From Rhipicephalus microplus (Eukaryota > Arthropoda > Arachnida > Ixodida > Ixodidae): a stretch of DNA of 64,000 bases. The notes beneath the pieces are model-generated. The model was not told the origin of the DNA. It saw nothing but the letters and a program-made list of their open reading frames with translations, and ran no database searches. The stretch spans positions 250,592,092 to 250,656,091 of the forward strand of contig NC_134710.1 of assembly GCF_043290135.1 (NCBI RefSeq), in the 5' to 3' direction. Shown in pieces: positions 11,142-21,969 of the stretch (position 1 is the first letter of the stretch; each line of letters opens with the position of its first letter). The translations under genes and the position numbers were made by a program.

Positions 11142-11876
11142 TGTGGTGTACACTTATCCCGAAGGAGTACGGCCACCAGCGTGGGTCCGGTCTTAGCGAG
11201 CCGCAGGGCACGCGTCAACCGTCGCCGTGGCGGGAAACACGATACTGCTCAAGTCGCAACACTTTATTGTGGCAACACCAAACGCAGTACAGCCCGTTGC
11301 ATAAAGGCGCGGCGGGAAAGCAAGTAGGCTTATCCACGCCACGGGCACAAAGTACTACACAGGGTGCCACGAGCACGTCTCCGCGGTAAAGGTAATCCAC
11401 GGAGACACCGGGACAAAGGGGCCGGTTGCTCGAGCGAGGGCAAAGGCGCTCGCGTTGGCTTCGGAGGGAGACGGGTCGGCGTAGCTAGGCCACGCACTAG
11501 GACACCGTACTGCCCTTCGGCCGTGAGTACGCAGCGGGGCAACAAAAGGTGAGCGTTCGCATCGGGCGCGAGGCGCCGTCAGCGAAGTCCGACGAGCCCC
11601 GAGCGACGGGACTCGACGGACGGAAAAGAATACGTGGCTCACCGTTTGAAGTCCCGGACTGTACTCACCGATCCCGACGCAGCGCACGAAAACCTCTCGG
11701 GAGGCTTCCGCGCGGCGCCACAGTCAACATCCGCTACCGGGTGAGGGAGTTAAACGTCGCTCCGCCCTTCCCAGCGCGGCAGACAGCAAAGGAGGGGCAG
11801 ACATGTCGGGACATGAGAATGGCAGAAAAGGCGGCAAAGCCCACGCAAAGGCAGCGGGCCAGTCTCCATTCCCACA
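11142..11876 (-). repeat. LTR, 3' copy for the minus-strand element
   Basis: Starts tgtggtgtacac and ends ttcccaca. Differs from the right LTR by scattered substitutions and small indels, for example ggggcag against gggcag near 11796. By eye the two are roughly 95-97% identical, implying fairly recent insertion. Confidence 0.92.
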
Positions 11877-11888
11877 TCCCCCTCTCCT
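11877..11888 (-). promoter_or_regulatory. polypurine tract
   Basis: The minus strand reads aggagaggggga, abutting the 3' LTR exactly where plus-strand priming of an LTR retrotransposon starts. Confidence 0.8.
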
Positions 11889-14182
11889 AAATTTGCCCTT
11901 TACCGGTCTGCAAAAGGCAGCCGGACGTCACCCATGCAGTTAAAATGACACTGCTATGAGCGACAGCTAACCTCAGTCCAGCCCTGTTACTGCTGCTAAA
12001 GAAAGATCACAGATGAGAAACAAACCATAAATAACGAAGTAACCACATGACACTATACAAATAACTGCGGAAGGGAGCACAGAAACGTGGCAGTAGTGTT
12101 CGTGGTGCTGAAGGGGGATAGCGTCCACTGCGCGGAGGTGCGGAAAGGCGTGACAGTGTCCGCTGGGTGCGATGCCCGAGTGCGAGGTCAGAGGTACGGG
12201 AGGGGGCTCACTGATGGCTCGTTGCTGGTCTTGATAAGCAGCGAGTCCGACGAACGCTGCCTCGGCTGTGCTTCGGAGGCCCCGCATTTCTGGCTCGATG
12301 ACGGAGCTGGACGTTGCGGGAAGCCGGGCCTCTCCGGTGGTCAGGGAGGCCGAACCAAAAATGGCTGCGAGGCGCCCTGGCGTTGGCCAGCAGCATATAG
12401 ATGCTTTCAGCTGGCCTCGCGCAGGAGCCATGGTGGGAACGGCAGCAGGGCTTCTTCGACGGCGGCCGAGAGCAGAGCACAGCCAGACGGTCTGATGTCA
12501 ATGGGTCAATGCCCCCCCCAGCACCTCCAGTGTCCGCATCGATGGGAGGAAGCCGACGCACTCTTCGCGGGCTCGCACTGAAGCGTCACGCACACACACC
12601 GCCGACAGCTGCGCGAGGGTAGGCGCAAAGCGTCCTTCGTCTCTCTCCCCCGGCAAGCACCGACACTCAAGGTCACACACAGCTCCCTTCGCGGTAGACG
12701 AAATGAACACGGGAAAAAAAGTAACAACAGAGCAAAATGACACACAACATCTGGCAAAAAAAAACATAGAATACAAATAACACTTAATAGTAGACAAAAG
12801 AAACATGAAATACACATGAACACTAAAAAAAAAAAAAACACTGGCAGCAGACAGGGCGGGGTCAACTTCTTTACGAGAAAAAGCCGTAAAGAAGCTAACC
12901 TATACTGAGGCTAGACAGTAAACTGAGGGCCTTCGGTTGCGGAGAAGTCCGCCGTCCGGCGCGAAATCACAAAGGTGACCGCTTCCTCAGATTATACCGG
13001 CGCGGGGTCCGAATGCGGTCCGTCGCTCCGGGTGTGCCCGTTGCTTGCGCGAAGTGTCGCAGGGCACTGGCGCGAGCTCGTCAGACCGTGACAAAGGGCT
13101 TCAGGTCTGCGATGTGGGCACGGCTGAGGTTTCCCAAAGGGGATCTTTCAGCTAGTACGCGCCACGGACGCTACCTGACAATCGGTTTATAAGACCGGGC
13201 GGCTTTCCAACCCTTGGCTCAACCGTTTGTCAGACGTGGCCGGCACGGAATAGCGATAAAAGCCACGCTTCGTGCCGGGCCAGGTCACAACATTGCTCAG
13301 TTTGCAAAAACTTTCGAGCCACTCAGGTGACCGGCCATGGATTCGTCGTGAGAGGATCGCAACAGTGCGGCTCTCAGACTTTTGGGCATAACCACCTTAA
13401 ACGGGTCGCTGGACTCGTCGTCAGTGGCTATATAGTTCAGCAGGAGCCCGTCATGGTCCAGCAAAATGAATCCGCCGGGGACTCAGCGACACACGCTGTT
13501 TCAGCCCCCTAATCGCGCCCGCCGCAGAACAAGCAGCGTAACGGCGCTCCGCGCCTCTCAAGACGGTTTAACGGCGCCCGCCGCAAAGCAAGCAGCGTAT
13601 ACGGCGCTCCGTCCCTCCGAGACTCGAAACGGATCACTCTGCTGAGCCTTCAGTAGCTCTTCGCTGCCGAAAGCAATTCCCATTCTCCCAAATAGGGGAG
13701 TCTGGTATCGCGCCCACTCAGGACCGCAGCAACCGCCGCGTGAGTCGGCGTTACGGGTTCGCTCTCGGCCTCGTGGCCTTCGGAAAGCTCCCCCGCTCGG
13801 CCGCTTAGCGGTGCGCCGCTTACCTGGTTAGCAGCCAAGGTTTGTCCGCATGGGGACTCGCCCTTCTCGCCGAATGGCGGCGAAGCTGCTGTTTCGTCCC
13901 CAACGCTTGCATGTGCTAAGGCACCGCGAGCGGCCGTCGCACCGAAATCCAGGTTCTCGGCAGACAACAGGGGGCACGAGATAGCGCGTCAGCTACCACG
14001 TAGGAGTGTATTCACCACAAAAAAGGGTGACGACACAGGCGAGCGCCGAAGGGCGCCCGTCGATAGAGGCGGTGGCCGCTTGGTGCAACGCGGCATGCCA
14101 CGAAGCAGACATGTTGCGACGAGCCCGAATCGTGCAGGCGAACTGACTCGCTAAGAGCAATCAAAAGCTAGAGCTTTTGATA
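11889..14182 (-). other. non-coding interior of the LTR element
   Basis: GC-rich, 2.3 kb. The longest minus-strand frames (for example 13650-13967, 105 residues, acidic and Ala/Ser-rich) resemble no retroelement domain I know. A pair of GC-rich direct repeats with period near 59 bp lies at 13515-13630 (gcgcccgccgca twice). This is consistent with a large-retrotransposon-derivative or TRIM-like element. Confidence 0.65.
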
Positions 14183-14197
14183 CCGCGTTGGGCGCCA
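14183..14197 (-). promoter_or_regulatory. tRNA primer-binding site
   Basis: The minus strand reads tggcgcccaacgcgg, one base inside the 5' LTR. TGGCGCCCAACG is the complement of the 3' end of a tRNA-Lys type, ending in the universal TGG. The tRNA identity is from recall; the site's position and TGG start are seen directly. Confidence 0.8.
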
Positions 14198-14198
14198 G

Positions 14199-14934
14199 TG
14201 TGGTGTACACGTATCCCGAAGGAGTACGGCCACCAGCGTGGGTCCGGTCTTAGCGAGCCGCAGGGCACGCGTTAACCGTCGCCGTGGCGGGAAACACGAT
14301 ACTGCTCAAGTCGCAACACTTTATTGTGGCAACACCAAACGCAGTACAGCCCGTTGCAAATAGGCGCGGCGGGAAAGCAAGTAGGCTTATCCACGCCACG
14401 GGCACAAAGTACTACACAGGGGTGCCACGAGCACGTCTCCGCGGTAAAGGTGATCCACGGAGACACCGGGACAAAGGGCCCGGTTGCTCGAGCGAGGGCA
14501 AAGGCGCTCGCGTTGGCTTCGAAGGGAGACGGGTCGGCGTAGCTAGGCCACGCACTAGGACACCGTACTGCCCTTCGGCCGTGAGTACGCAGCGGGGCAA
14601 CAAAAGGTGAGCGTTCGCATCGGGCGCGAGGCGCCGTCAGCGAAGTCCGACGAGCCCCGAGCGACGGGACTCGACGGACGGAAAAGAATGCGTGGCTCAC
14701 CGTTTGAAGTCCCGGACTGTACTCGCCGCTCCCGACGCAGCGCGCGAAAAACCTCTCGGGAGGTTCCCCGCGCGGCGCCACAGTCAACATCCGCTACCGG
14801 GTGAGGGAGTTAAACGTCACTCCGCCCTTCCCAGCGCGGCAGACAGCAAAGGAGGGCAGACATGTCGGGACATGAGAATGGCAGAAAGGCGGGAAAGCCC
14901 GCGCAAAGGCAGCGGGCCAGCCTCAATTCCCACA
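14199..14934 (-). repeat. LTR, 5' copy for the minus-strand element
   Basis: Starts tgtggtgtacac and ends ttcccaca, matching 11142-11876 along its full length. It lies upstream of the primer-binding site in the element's own orientation. The minus strand should hold its promoter, but I could not pick a TATA box with confidence. Confidence 0.92.
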
Positions 14935-14938
14935 ACGT

Positions 14939-15532
14939 GATGAAGAAATGTTCATCATTAAGGAAGAGAATTGCATGCTTAAAGAGCAGCTAGCAATGAT
15001 GAGTAGGCAAATAGAGAAGCTTCAAATAGCTATTAAGTCGTCTAACCCAACACCGGTTTCCCTACCACGAATGCCACAGAATCCAAATATAGAAAGGCCG
15101 GAGGAGCAGAGCACTACTCCGCCTCCAGCTAAAAAGAGGGCAAAAGAAGCGGAAAAGCCCGTAATACATGAGAACGTAGAGAATGTGATAGACATGAAAA
15201 TAGCGCAACTGGAGACAAACATTGAAGCCAAATCTACACAGGACGATGAATGGCGTAAGGCCTTCGAGAAACGAATGTTGGAGATGTTTCAAAATCTGAC
15301 ACAGCAGTTGCATCAGCGGGATAATAAACTTACCGAGGAACTTAAAACAGAATTTGCGAAGAGGGATCAGGCGTATGAACAGCTCGCCCAAGAAGTATTA
15401 GGCAGGCCGATGAATAACCTTAGTGGCAATCATGGCTCACAGGTCCAGTTTGGCAATGGAACTGCAGAGGCTTCACGCGCCTCAGGAAGAGGCTTTCCTC
15501 AGGAATTCCTGCGGTTCTGCAGGAATTCCTGA
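14939..15532 (+). pseudogene. I-like LINE ORF1, 3' part
   Basis: Continues ORF1 in the same frame once the LTR element and one ACGT are subtracted. It starts DEEMFIIKEENCMLKEQL and forms a likely coiled coil for about 40 residues, then a Pro/Lys linker, then a second helical stretch. The frame runs into a palindrome at 15494-15537 and stops at 15532, where the endonuclease N-terminus should begin. Confidence 0.75.
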
Positions 15533-15537
15533 GGAAA
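15494..15537. repeat. perfect 18-bp-arm palindrome at the ORF1/ORF2 junction
   Basis: Bases 15494-15511 read tttcctcaggaattcctg and 15520-15537 are the exact reverse complement, with an 8-base loop. The right arm fits the endonuclease N-terminal coding sequence (QEFLRKGDRPDVIAL), so the left arm is an inverted copy of it. The expected first few dozen endonuclease residues are missing. Confidence 0.9.
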
Positions 15538-16207
15538 GGGGATCGACCGGATGTTATAGCTTTATAGGAATGTGGGAGAAAGGCGACATTGCCGGGTTAT
15601 AAATCCTATGTAAGCGAAGGCACGAGTACGCAGGGGGCCACCCTGGTCCGGCGAAACGGTACGGCGGTGCAGCATGACACTGGTAATGCACACATCGACC
15701 ATGTTATCATAGAACTAATACCCCCAAAAAAGAAAAACGCTAGCTTGTTCGTATTAAATATATACAGCTCTCCCAGACAAAGGCGATGCGACTTTGGGGA
15801 TCTCTTTGCTTCTACACGACTTTAGAGTAGGAACAACCCATTGCTGATCGTCAGTGACTAACGCTCACCACACGGCATGGGGATATAAGCAGGCTTCAAT
15901 TAAGGGCAGGAAATCGTGGGATGACATGCAACCTCATAATCTGGATTTAATAACCGACCCGTTGCAGCCAACGAGGAAGGGAAACAGAGTAGCAGTTGAC
16001 ACCACACCCGACCTTACTCCGACGGGGAGCGGCACTAGTGCTACGTGGTGCAACACAAACGAGGACCTAGGCAGTGATCCCATGATCATAGAAACAGTGG
16101 TAGAGGGAGGCCCGACAACACCTCGGAAACGAAGGGTAGAGGCCGTAAATTGGGACTTTTTCAGGGACCTCAGGGGCAACCCAACTCCCATTTCTGACAT
16201 TGCCTAG
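15521..16207 (+). pseudogene. I-like LINE ORF2, endonuclease domain, inactivated
   Basis: APE-type endonuclease that nicks target DNA for LINE insertion. Visible pieces are RPDVIAL (then a stop), LPGYKSYVSEGTSTQGATLV, DHVIIELIPPKKK, LFVLNIYSSP, NAHHTAWGY and NTNEDLGSDPMIIETVV. The N-terminal catalytic region is absent. The GDFNAxH motif is broken by a two-base loss near 15860, and the SDH motif reads SDP at about 16076, so the catalytic His is gone. Several frame changes separate the parts. Confidence 0.8.
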
Positions 16208-16450
16208 TGGTGCGATGGGGTGTTACATATTGTTAAGGAAGCCACTGAAGTGGTGGAAACCGAGGAGGACAACGAAGTGGTAGACAGGAAATTAGTAAAT
16301 TTTTGGAAGAAAAAGAAAGCTTTGGAAAACAGACTCCAACAGAGGAGATAGGATCGGAGTATCAGGAAATAAATAGTGGCTTTAAATAGGCAAACTGAAG
16401 AGCACGCCATCACGCTCACGAAGCAAAGGTGAGGGAACGTTTTTCAGGAG
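16208..16450 (+). pseudogene. I-like LINE ORF2 linker, frame broken
   Basis: Continues the ORF2 region between endonuclease and reverse transcriptase. Stops in all frames, with residual Glu/Lys-rich helical coding character. Confidence 0.5.
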
Positions 16451-17344
16451 ATGGATAGGAATATAAGTACGGCCGGGACGTGGCGACTTCGCCACCTTTT
16501 AGATCCGAAGAGCACGAAGACGGCGTCTAAACAGCAATTGGAACGGATGGCGCACCAATTTGAAGGCACTAGGAAGGAACTCTTAGACGAAATTCAGAGC
16601 AGATACATTGATCCTGCCGAATCCGAACCTCTCCCAGATTATGGAGGACGGAAAAACGCAGCCTTAGACGCCCCTATCTCCCTGGCTGAGGTGCAAACGG
16701 AGATTAATCGGCTAAGGACTAGATCAGCGGCAGGGCCGGACAGAGTGACCAACAAAATGCTCCATAATTTAGACGATGGGTCCATCGCTAACCCAGCAAC
16801 GTACACGCAGGAGTGTTGGGAAAAAGGGACGATACCGCAGGAGTGGAAACTCGCAAATGTAATTTTCATTCCTAAACCGGGTAAAAAACTCGGTTTCGAG
16901 AATCTTAGGCCGATATCGCTAACGTCTTGCGTAGGTAAGCTCATGGAGCATGACGTTCAGGCGCGGCTCAATAGGTACATGGAAGACAATGGTATGTATC
17001 CGGACACCATGATCGGTTTTCGACCCCGACTATCGGCGTGCGACGTGATGCTACAGCTCAAGGACCAAATTATAGACAAGCCAACGCGAGACACAAAAGT
17101 TATTGTGGATGTGGCAAAAGCATTTGACAACGTGAGGCACGTATCGATCTTGGAGAATCTGAGCTCCCTGAACATTAGAAAGCGAGTTTATGACTACATC
17201 AAGGGTTTCCTTTCGAATAGGACAGCCACTTTAAAAATCGGGGAAGAATCCATCGAGGACATTAAATTAGGCAACAGGGGGACACCTCAGGGCTCGGTGT
17301 TATCACCCACTCTTTTCAACATTGTGATGTTGAAAATTGCCTGA
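16451..17344 (+). pseudogene. I-like LINE ORF2, reverse transcriptase N-terminal part
   Basis: Copies element RNA into DNA at the nicked target. Motifs seen: RTRSAAGPDRVTNKML, EWKLANVIFIPKPGK, NLRPISLTSCVGKLME, VIVDVAKAFDNV (motif A, first Asp present) and NRGTPQGSVLSPTLFNIV (motif B). The frame ends with a one-base insertion at about 17335, after which the next frame continues directly. Confidence 0.9.
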
Positions 17345-18485
17345 ACAGTTAAAGGATATTGAAAATTTAAATCACACCATTTATGCGGATGACTTAACAT
17401 TATGGATGAACAAGGGCAGTGACGGCCAAATTGAAGGCTCTCTGCAAATCGCCATTGATAAAATCGTGGAGTACCTAGAACCTGAAGGACTTAAATGCTC
17501 GGCCGAAAAGTCAGAAGCACTCTTCCTCATGCCCGCCGGAAAACGGCGGCTCCACAACAAGCCTGAAGTGCACATCCATGTGCATGTTAACGGCGCAGAG
17601 ATCCCCGCGGTCAACAGTATCTGTGTCTTTGGACTGAGGATTCAGGCAAACCGTAAGAATTCTGAAACACTTGCTAGATTAGAAGCCAGTTCTAATCAGA
17701 CATGTCGTCTCATCAGACGAATAGCAAACAGGCATGCTGGGATGAAGGAGGCGAAGCTTCTTAGATTAGTGCAGACCTTCATAATAAGTAGGATAGTGTA
17801 CGTGACACCTTATCTAAAATTAAACCAAGCAGAGCGGGGCAAACTTGACACCATCATCAAGAAAAGTGTGAAAGTCGCGCTCGGACTTCCCCCAAACACG
17901 TCCACTGACAGACTTATGAAGTTAGGGGTATCTAACACACTCGATGAGCTGATTGAGGCTACTGTGACTGCACAACATCAAAGACTACTCGGATCTAAAA
18001 CGGGGAGAGCAATATTAAAGAGATTGGGCTATGAGCCCACGTGTGAGCAAGCGCGTTCAAAAGACATACCGATACAGATCAGGGACGGGATAAAGATACC
18101 TCCGCTACCCAGAAATATGAACCCTACCCCTACCTTTCACGAAGGCAGGCGTAAAGCCAGGGCAGAGGCATTACAATTCAGGTACACCGGTCGACAGGAC
18201 GTCGCGTATACAGACGCTGCGGAATATGAAAGCAAAGCGGCACACACGGCAATGGCGGTCAGGGAAGATGGTGGCCTGATTGCGTGCTGCACAGTCCTTG
18301 GTGTCGAGACTGTAGAGGCCGAGGAAGTGGCCATAGCTTTGGCCATCAGGCAAAAGGGGGTCAGGGTGGTCATCAGCGACTCCAAAAACGCCGTGAGAAA
18401 TTATGAATCTGGAAGGGTGTCGGAGACTGCCGCCCGTATATTAAACATGGTAGGAGTACCCAAAGAGCAGGTTCTGCTTGTCTAG
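17337..18485 (+). pseudogene. I-like LINE ORF2, reverse transcriptase C-terminal part and RNase H
   Basis: Continues from the frameshift with HTIYADDLTLW, the YADD catalytic motif intact, then thumb sequence. An RNase H domain starts near 18210: YTDAAEYESK (Asp), ETVEAEEVAIA (Glu) and VVISDSKNAV (Asp). A TAG stop at 18483 precedes the last RNase H motif, AHQALRGNKEAHSVARGL, which follows in the same frame, so the stop is a nonsense mutation. RNase H in ORF2 places this in the I/R1/LOA group. Confidence 0.9.
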
Positions 18486-19027
18486 GCTCTAGCTCACCAG
18501 GCACTTAGAGGGAACAAGGAGGCTCATTCGGTTGCCCGAGGTCTCACCTACCGGTCGACCCCTGGAACCTCCCAAGTTACCGAACAAAGAAGCGAGGATA
18601 TGCGTACATACCACGAAATTGTCGCACACTACAAGCTGAATCGGCAAATATACCCGAGAGCGGACAACTCACTGAGTAAAAAAACGAGGTTTTGTGGCGA
18701 AAGTTACAGACCGGGGTTTTTCCAAACCCCGCACTTTACAGCAAGTGGCACCCCGCAGTTTTCCAGTCCCAGTATAAATTTTGTGATGAGGTAGCGAATT
18801 TGGTCGACATGGTGTGGACATGCTGAAGTCATGTGGTTCTCACACTGTAGAATCCTGGGAGGCCCTACTCCGCAGTCCAGACCCCCAATGTCCAGCGCGA
18901 CATGATCAGTCAAGCCCTTGCTGCTGCCGCGTCCCAAGCGATTCCAGCAGACAGCTAGGGGCGATGGGACATGCCTGAACATTTGACTGACTTTTTAATA
19001 AAGTTTTCTATCTCTCTCTCTCTCTCC
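18486..19027 (+). pseudogene. I-like LINE ORF2 C-terminus and 3' end with (TC)n tail
   Basis: Residual coding (NKEAHSVARGLTYRSTPGT, later TYHEIVAHYKLNRQIYPRAD) decays through shifts to about 18830. The 3' end is marked by aataaagttttc at about 18999 followed by a (tc)n run, 19011-19027, which replaces a poly-A tail. Confidence 0.7.
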
Positions 19028-19030
19028 TCA

Positions 19031-21691
19031 CTGTGAGATGATAATTTTCTATTAAGCATCCCTGCCTGCATGTGCAGTCTTCTCTCCGTGAGAGAAATAC
19101 GCTTGTTAATGAGAATATCTGGGGTTTTATGAGCTGAAATCCTGATATGATTAGGGGGTATGCTGTAGAATGACTCCAGAAATTTTGGAAATGTGGTGTT
19201 TTTTAATATACACTGACACCACACAGTGCACGGGTCTCAGCATGTAGCCTCCATAAAAATGCAACTGGTGCAACAGAAATCGACCGTATGTTTTTTTGTT
19301 GTGATACTACCATAGGTTATTTTTGTTTCAGCAAAGATTACTTTAACAAACAGAACTTTCTTCTCTTATATTAAATGAAACTTCAATGACACCTGTTTAA
19401 ATGCACAAGCATCCACCTATCGCAGACCAACGAGGCTGTGAATTGAACATTTTCCACTGATATCTGCAGCTGTAGCGTCCAAATTTCGGATTTGTTCACT
19501 GCTTTTGTTTATTTGTTTTTGCGCTCGTTATAGAGCGGAGACAGTATTTTTTTTTTGTTCGTTTTTTTCCATTTTGAGCAGCGCCCGTGGCCCTGAAGCG
19601 ACCATGCATAACTCACATCAGCCACGGTTACTGTGCCTCCATCTCGGGCCCTCTCCACAAAACGAGTACAAAAGCTGTTTTGTTTTTGGAGGCGCCGTTG
19701 GTCTACCCAAGCACTTCTAGCACCATGGTTGTGGCTGTTCACCTAAATTTGGTTCCCCGAGCGCTGCCCTCGGTTGAGCTTGAGAATAAAATATTGTTTG
19801 ACCTCAATGTCCTGTTTGCTAGAGGCGAACTTCCCGGGGCGGCATGCCAATCGAGTTGCAAGTCCACACGCTACACCTAGCGAGCACTAACTGCGCAATT
19901 GACCCATCAGTAGCAGCCGCAGATGCGTGGTTTGCTGCAGAGTCAACTAAACGCTTTCCAGTGGTTACATTTTCGAAGGAGTATATGTATGAAAACAACT
20001 TTTTGATTATGAAAGCAGCAACTCCCATCGTTTACTAAAATGAGGGTATGCACAATGCACAAGCCACATTTGATTTGAGGAAACTCAAGCAGCTTATGGT
20101 GTAATAGAACAGTAATCCAACAAGCACTGCACAAGCACGAACGTTTTCCTCCATCTATGCATACTCACAGTCGCGGTAACATGGCGTTTCTACTTCATGA
20201 GATCCTAGTTTCAATTTAAAAATGTGAAAACGCCACGTTTGACGAGGAATAGTCGAAATTTAGCAGGATGTAGCAGGATTAATCTTTCCGTGCAGTTTGG
20301 CGCAATTGGCATGGCTAATACTTCACTGCTGCACCACAGTCCTACCAACTAGACCAAATATAATTTTCTAAAAAGTGAATTGAATTACTAATTTTCTGAG
20401 CAGACCCAATGATTTCTGTCAAGGGAGTCTGCATGATCTCAGAAGCAGCCAGTCATCTAGTGGTGTACTTTCCAATATGCGAGACCGCTGTTTTGATAAA
20501 GCACACTTCAGCCCCAAGAGTTTCCTCTCCATAATGTCTTGTGCAATACGTACGAAAGTTCTCTTGCATTATTAAAAACAGGTCTGTTACATTTTTTTTA
20601 ACCAAATTTCAACCCAACTTTACTTAGGAATTCCTGTCCTAGATATGCCCCTAATACAGTACCTCAAGATTTGCATTATTGCTCATACTGCCTAACCTGC
20701 ATGACAATTTTCCCAGGAACTGAAAAACCATCAAAAATATTTTGGTTTCATTCGGGAATGAAAGACAACGTTTGAGTTTAATGCTTTCACTCTGTAAAAA
20801 AAAAAAAAATTTGTTTTTGTTTTGTTCCAGGACACAAACTGGGTAACAATTTTCTTTCCGATCCAATTCTTTTTCTTTTATCACACTGAACGTCCAACGA
20901 AAACATGAATAGAAATAGCAGTATCCCTGGTATGTGCACTCTAGTGATGAAAGGTGAGAAATAAATCATACTGGGTAAATATAACGAAAGGAAAACACAG
21001 AAAAGTTTAGAAGTTTCTGATTTAAAATGCAGGAATAGCAAATGTGTAGAAAAACGGATAAACGCTAGTAAGAAACTCCTTCGTTTTCATAGCTGTTCCT
21101 GTGTACAGTTGCAATTCAAAAGCCTAGGTGCTGAAATTCTGGACACGCCAAATAATTGAAATTGCAACACTGCAGTGCCACTAGCCCAATAAATGTAATG
21201 GGAAAGGAAAACCGAAATTTTGAACAAAACATAACCCATAACCACAGCTCCATAAATATTTGCGGAACGACACGTTTGTCTGCATAAAAAAAAAAGCCAA
21301 ACTTTGTCGCGGACCACCCCATGCGCACAGATGCAACCATGCACGCGTGTCTAAAACGAAGAGCGTACAACATGAATGTCAAGGAAAACTGTTCAGTAAA
21401 GCGTCCTCCATATGCAGCGCTGCCCTAACATAGGCGACGTTAACCAAGACCGTGGCACTGCCAATGCATAAGTACTTCTCTTTCTCTTTAACTTTTTTTG
21501 TTTTGATTTAGAAGGAGGGGGGGGCGGGCACATCCGCGCATTCACTCGTGGCGGCAAGAACGGCGGCAATGCCAGCTCGTGGGGCGCAGGCCCGCCTGCC
21601 CGCCTTGCACCCTTTCATGGGAGTCGCCGGGTCAACGAACGTACCGTGCGCGCTTCGTTGGTGGCGGGGCAACTGCCGAAGATGCATGCTC
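19031..21691. other. UBR4 intron, no gene recognised
   Basis: Mixed AT-rich sequence with poly-T and poly-A runs, plus a GC-rich block at about 21520-21690 that resembles the start of an unidentified mobile element. Short open frames lack recognisable domains. Confidence 0.4.
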
Positions 21692-21849
21692 GTGCCAAAA
21701 TGACAAAATCCCGGGCAAATTCCTAGATTGTCCGTGGCAAAAATTTTTTATATAAAGGACGTCTCCCGCTGTGCCAAAATGACAAAATCCCGGGCAAATT
21801 CCTAGATTGTCCGTGGCAAAAATTTTTGATATAAAGGATGTCTCCCGCT
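21692..21849. repeat. 79-bp tandem duplication
   Basis: Two adjacent copies, 21692-21770 and 21771-21849, each starting gtgccaaaatgacaaaatcc and ending gtctcccgct. I count two differences. Near identity implies a recent duplication. Confidence 0.95.
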
Positions 21850-21904
21850 GTTACCTTGTTACATAAACATGTGCTTCTGTAGAGTAACGACGGAGAATAA
21901 AAAA

Positions 21905-21969
21905 AAAAACATCGCTATATCGAGGAATTCGTTATATGTAGGTTCAATATAAGCAGGTTTAACTGTATC
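21905..21969. repeat. probable Tigger/pogo-type terminal repeat
   Basis: The block ctatatcgaggaattcgttatatgtaggttc..tttaactgta has the alternating TTCGTTATA/GGTTCAACTGTA style of pogo-family ends. The partner end was not found, so the element is undefined. Confidence 0.4.

Larger units (their letters stand above)
11142..14934 (-). mobile_element. non-autonomous LTR retrotransposon, complete
   Basis: Two LTRs of about 735 bp in direct orientation (11142-11876 and 14199-14934) begin TG and end CA. They are flanked by the 4-bp target duplication ACGT (11138-11141 and 14935-14938). A primer-binding site lies inside the right LTR and a polypurine tract inside the left LTR, so transcription is on the minus strand. 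The 2.3 kb interior is GC-rich and has no recognisable gag, protease, RT or integrase, so it must have relied on a helper element. Removing it together with one ACGT restores the LINE ORF1 frame. Confidence 0.92.
9560..19027 (+). mobile_element. I-like non-LTR retrotransposon (LINE), split by an LTR element
   Basis: Ordered parts of one plus-strand LINE: a presumed 5' UTR, ORF1 with CCHC zinc knuckles, a coiled-coil tail, an APE-type endonuclease, a reverse transcriptase with YADD, an RNase H domain, then a 3' UTR ending in aataaag and a (TC)n tail. RNase H in ORF2 fits the I/R1/LOA group. Bases 11142-14938 are a later insertion. Frameshifts, stops and a damaged endonuclease show that the copy is dead. 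The 5' edge is approximate; no target duplication was found. Confidence 0.85.

Noticed and set aside
11355..11687. Long frames on both strands in the LTRs
   Set aside because: GC-rich LTR sequence lowers stop frequency; the same frames appear in both LTRs and none resembles a protein family.
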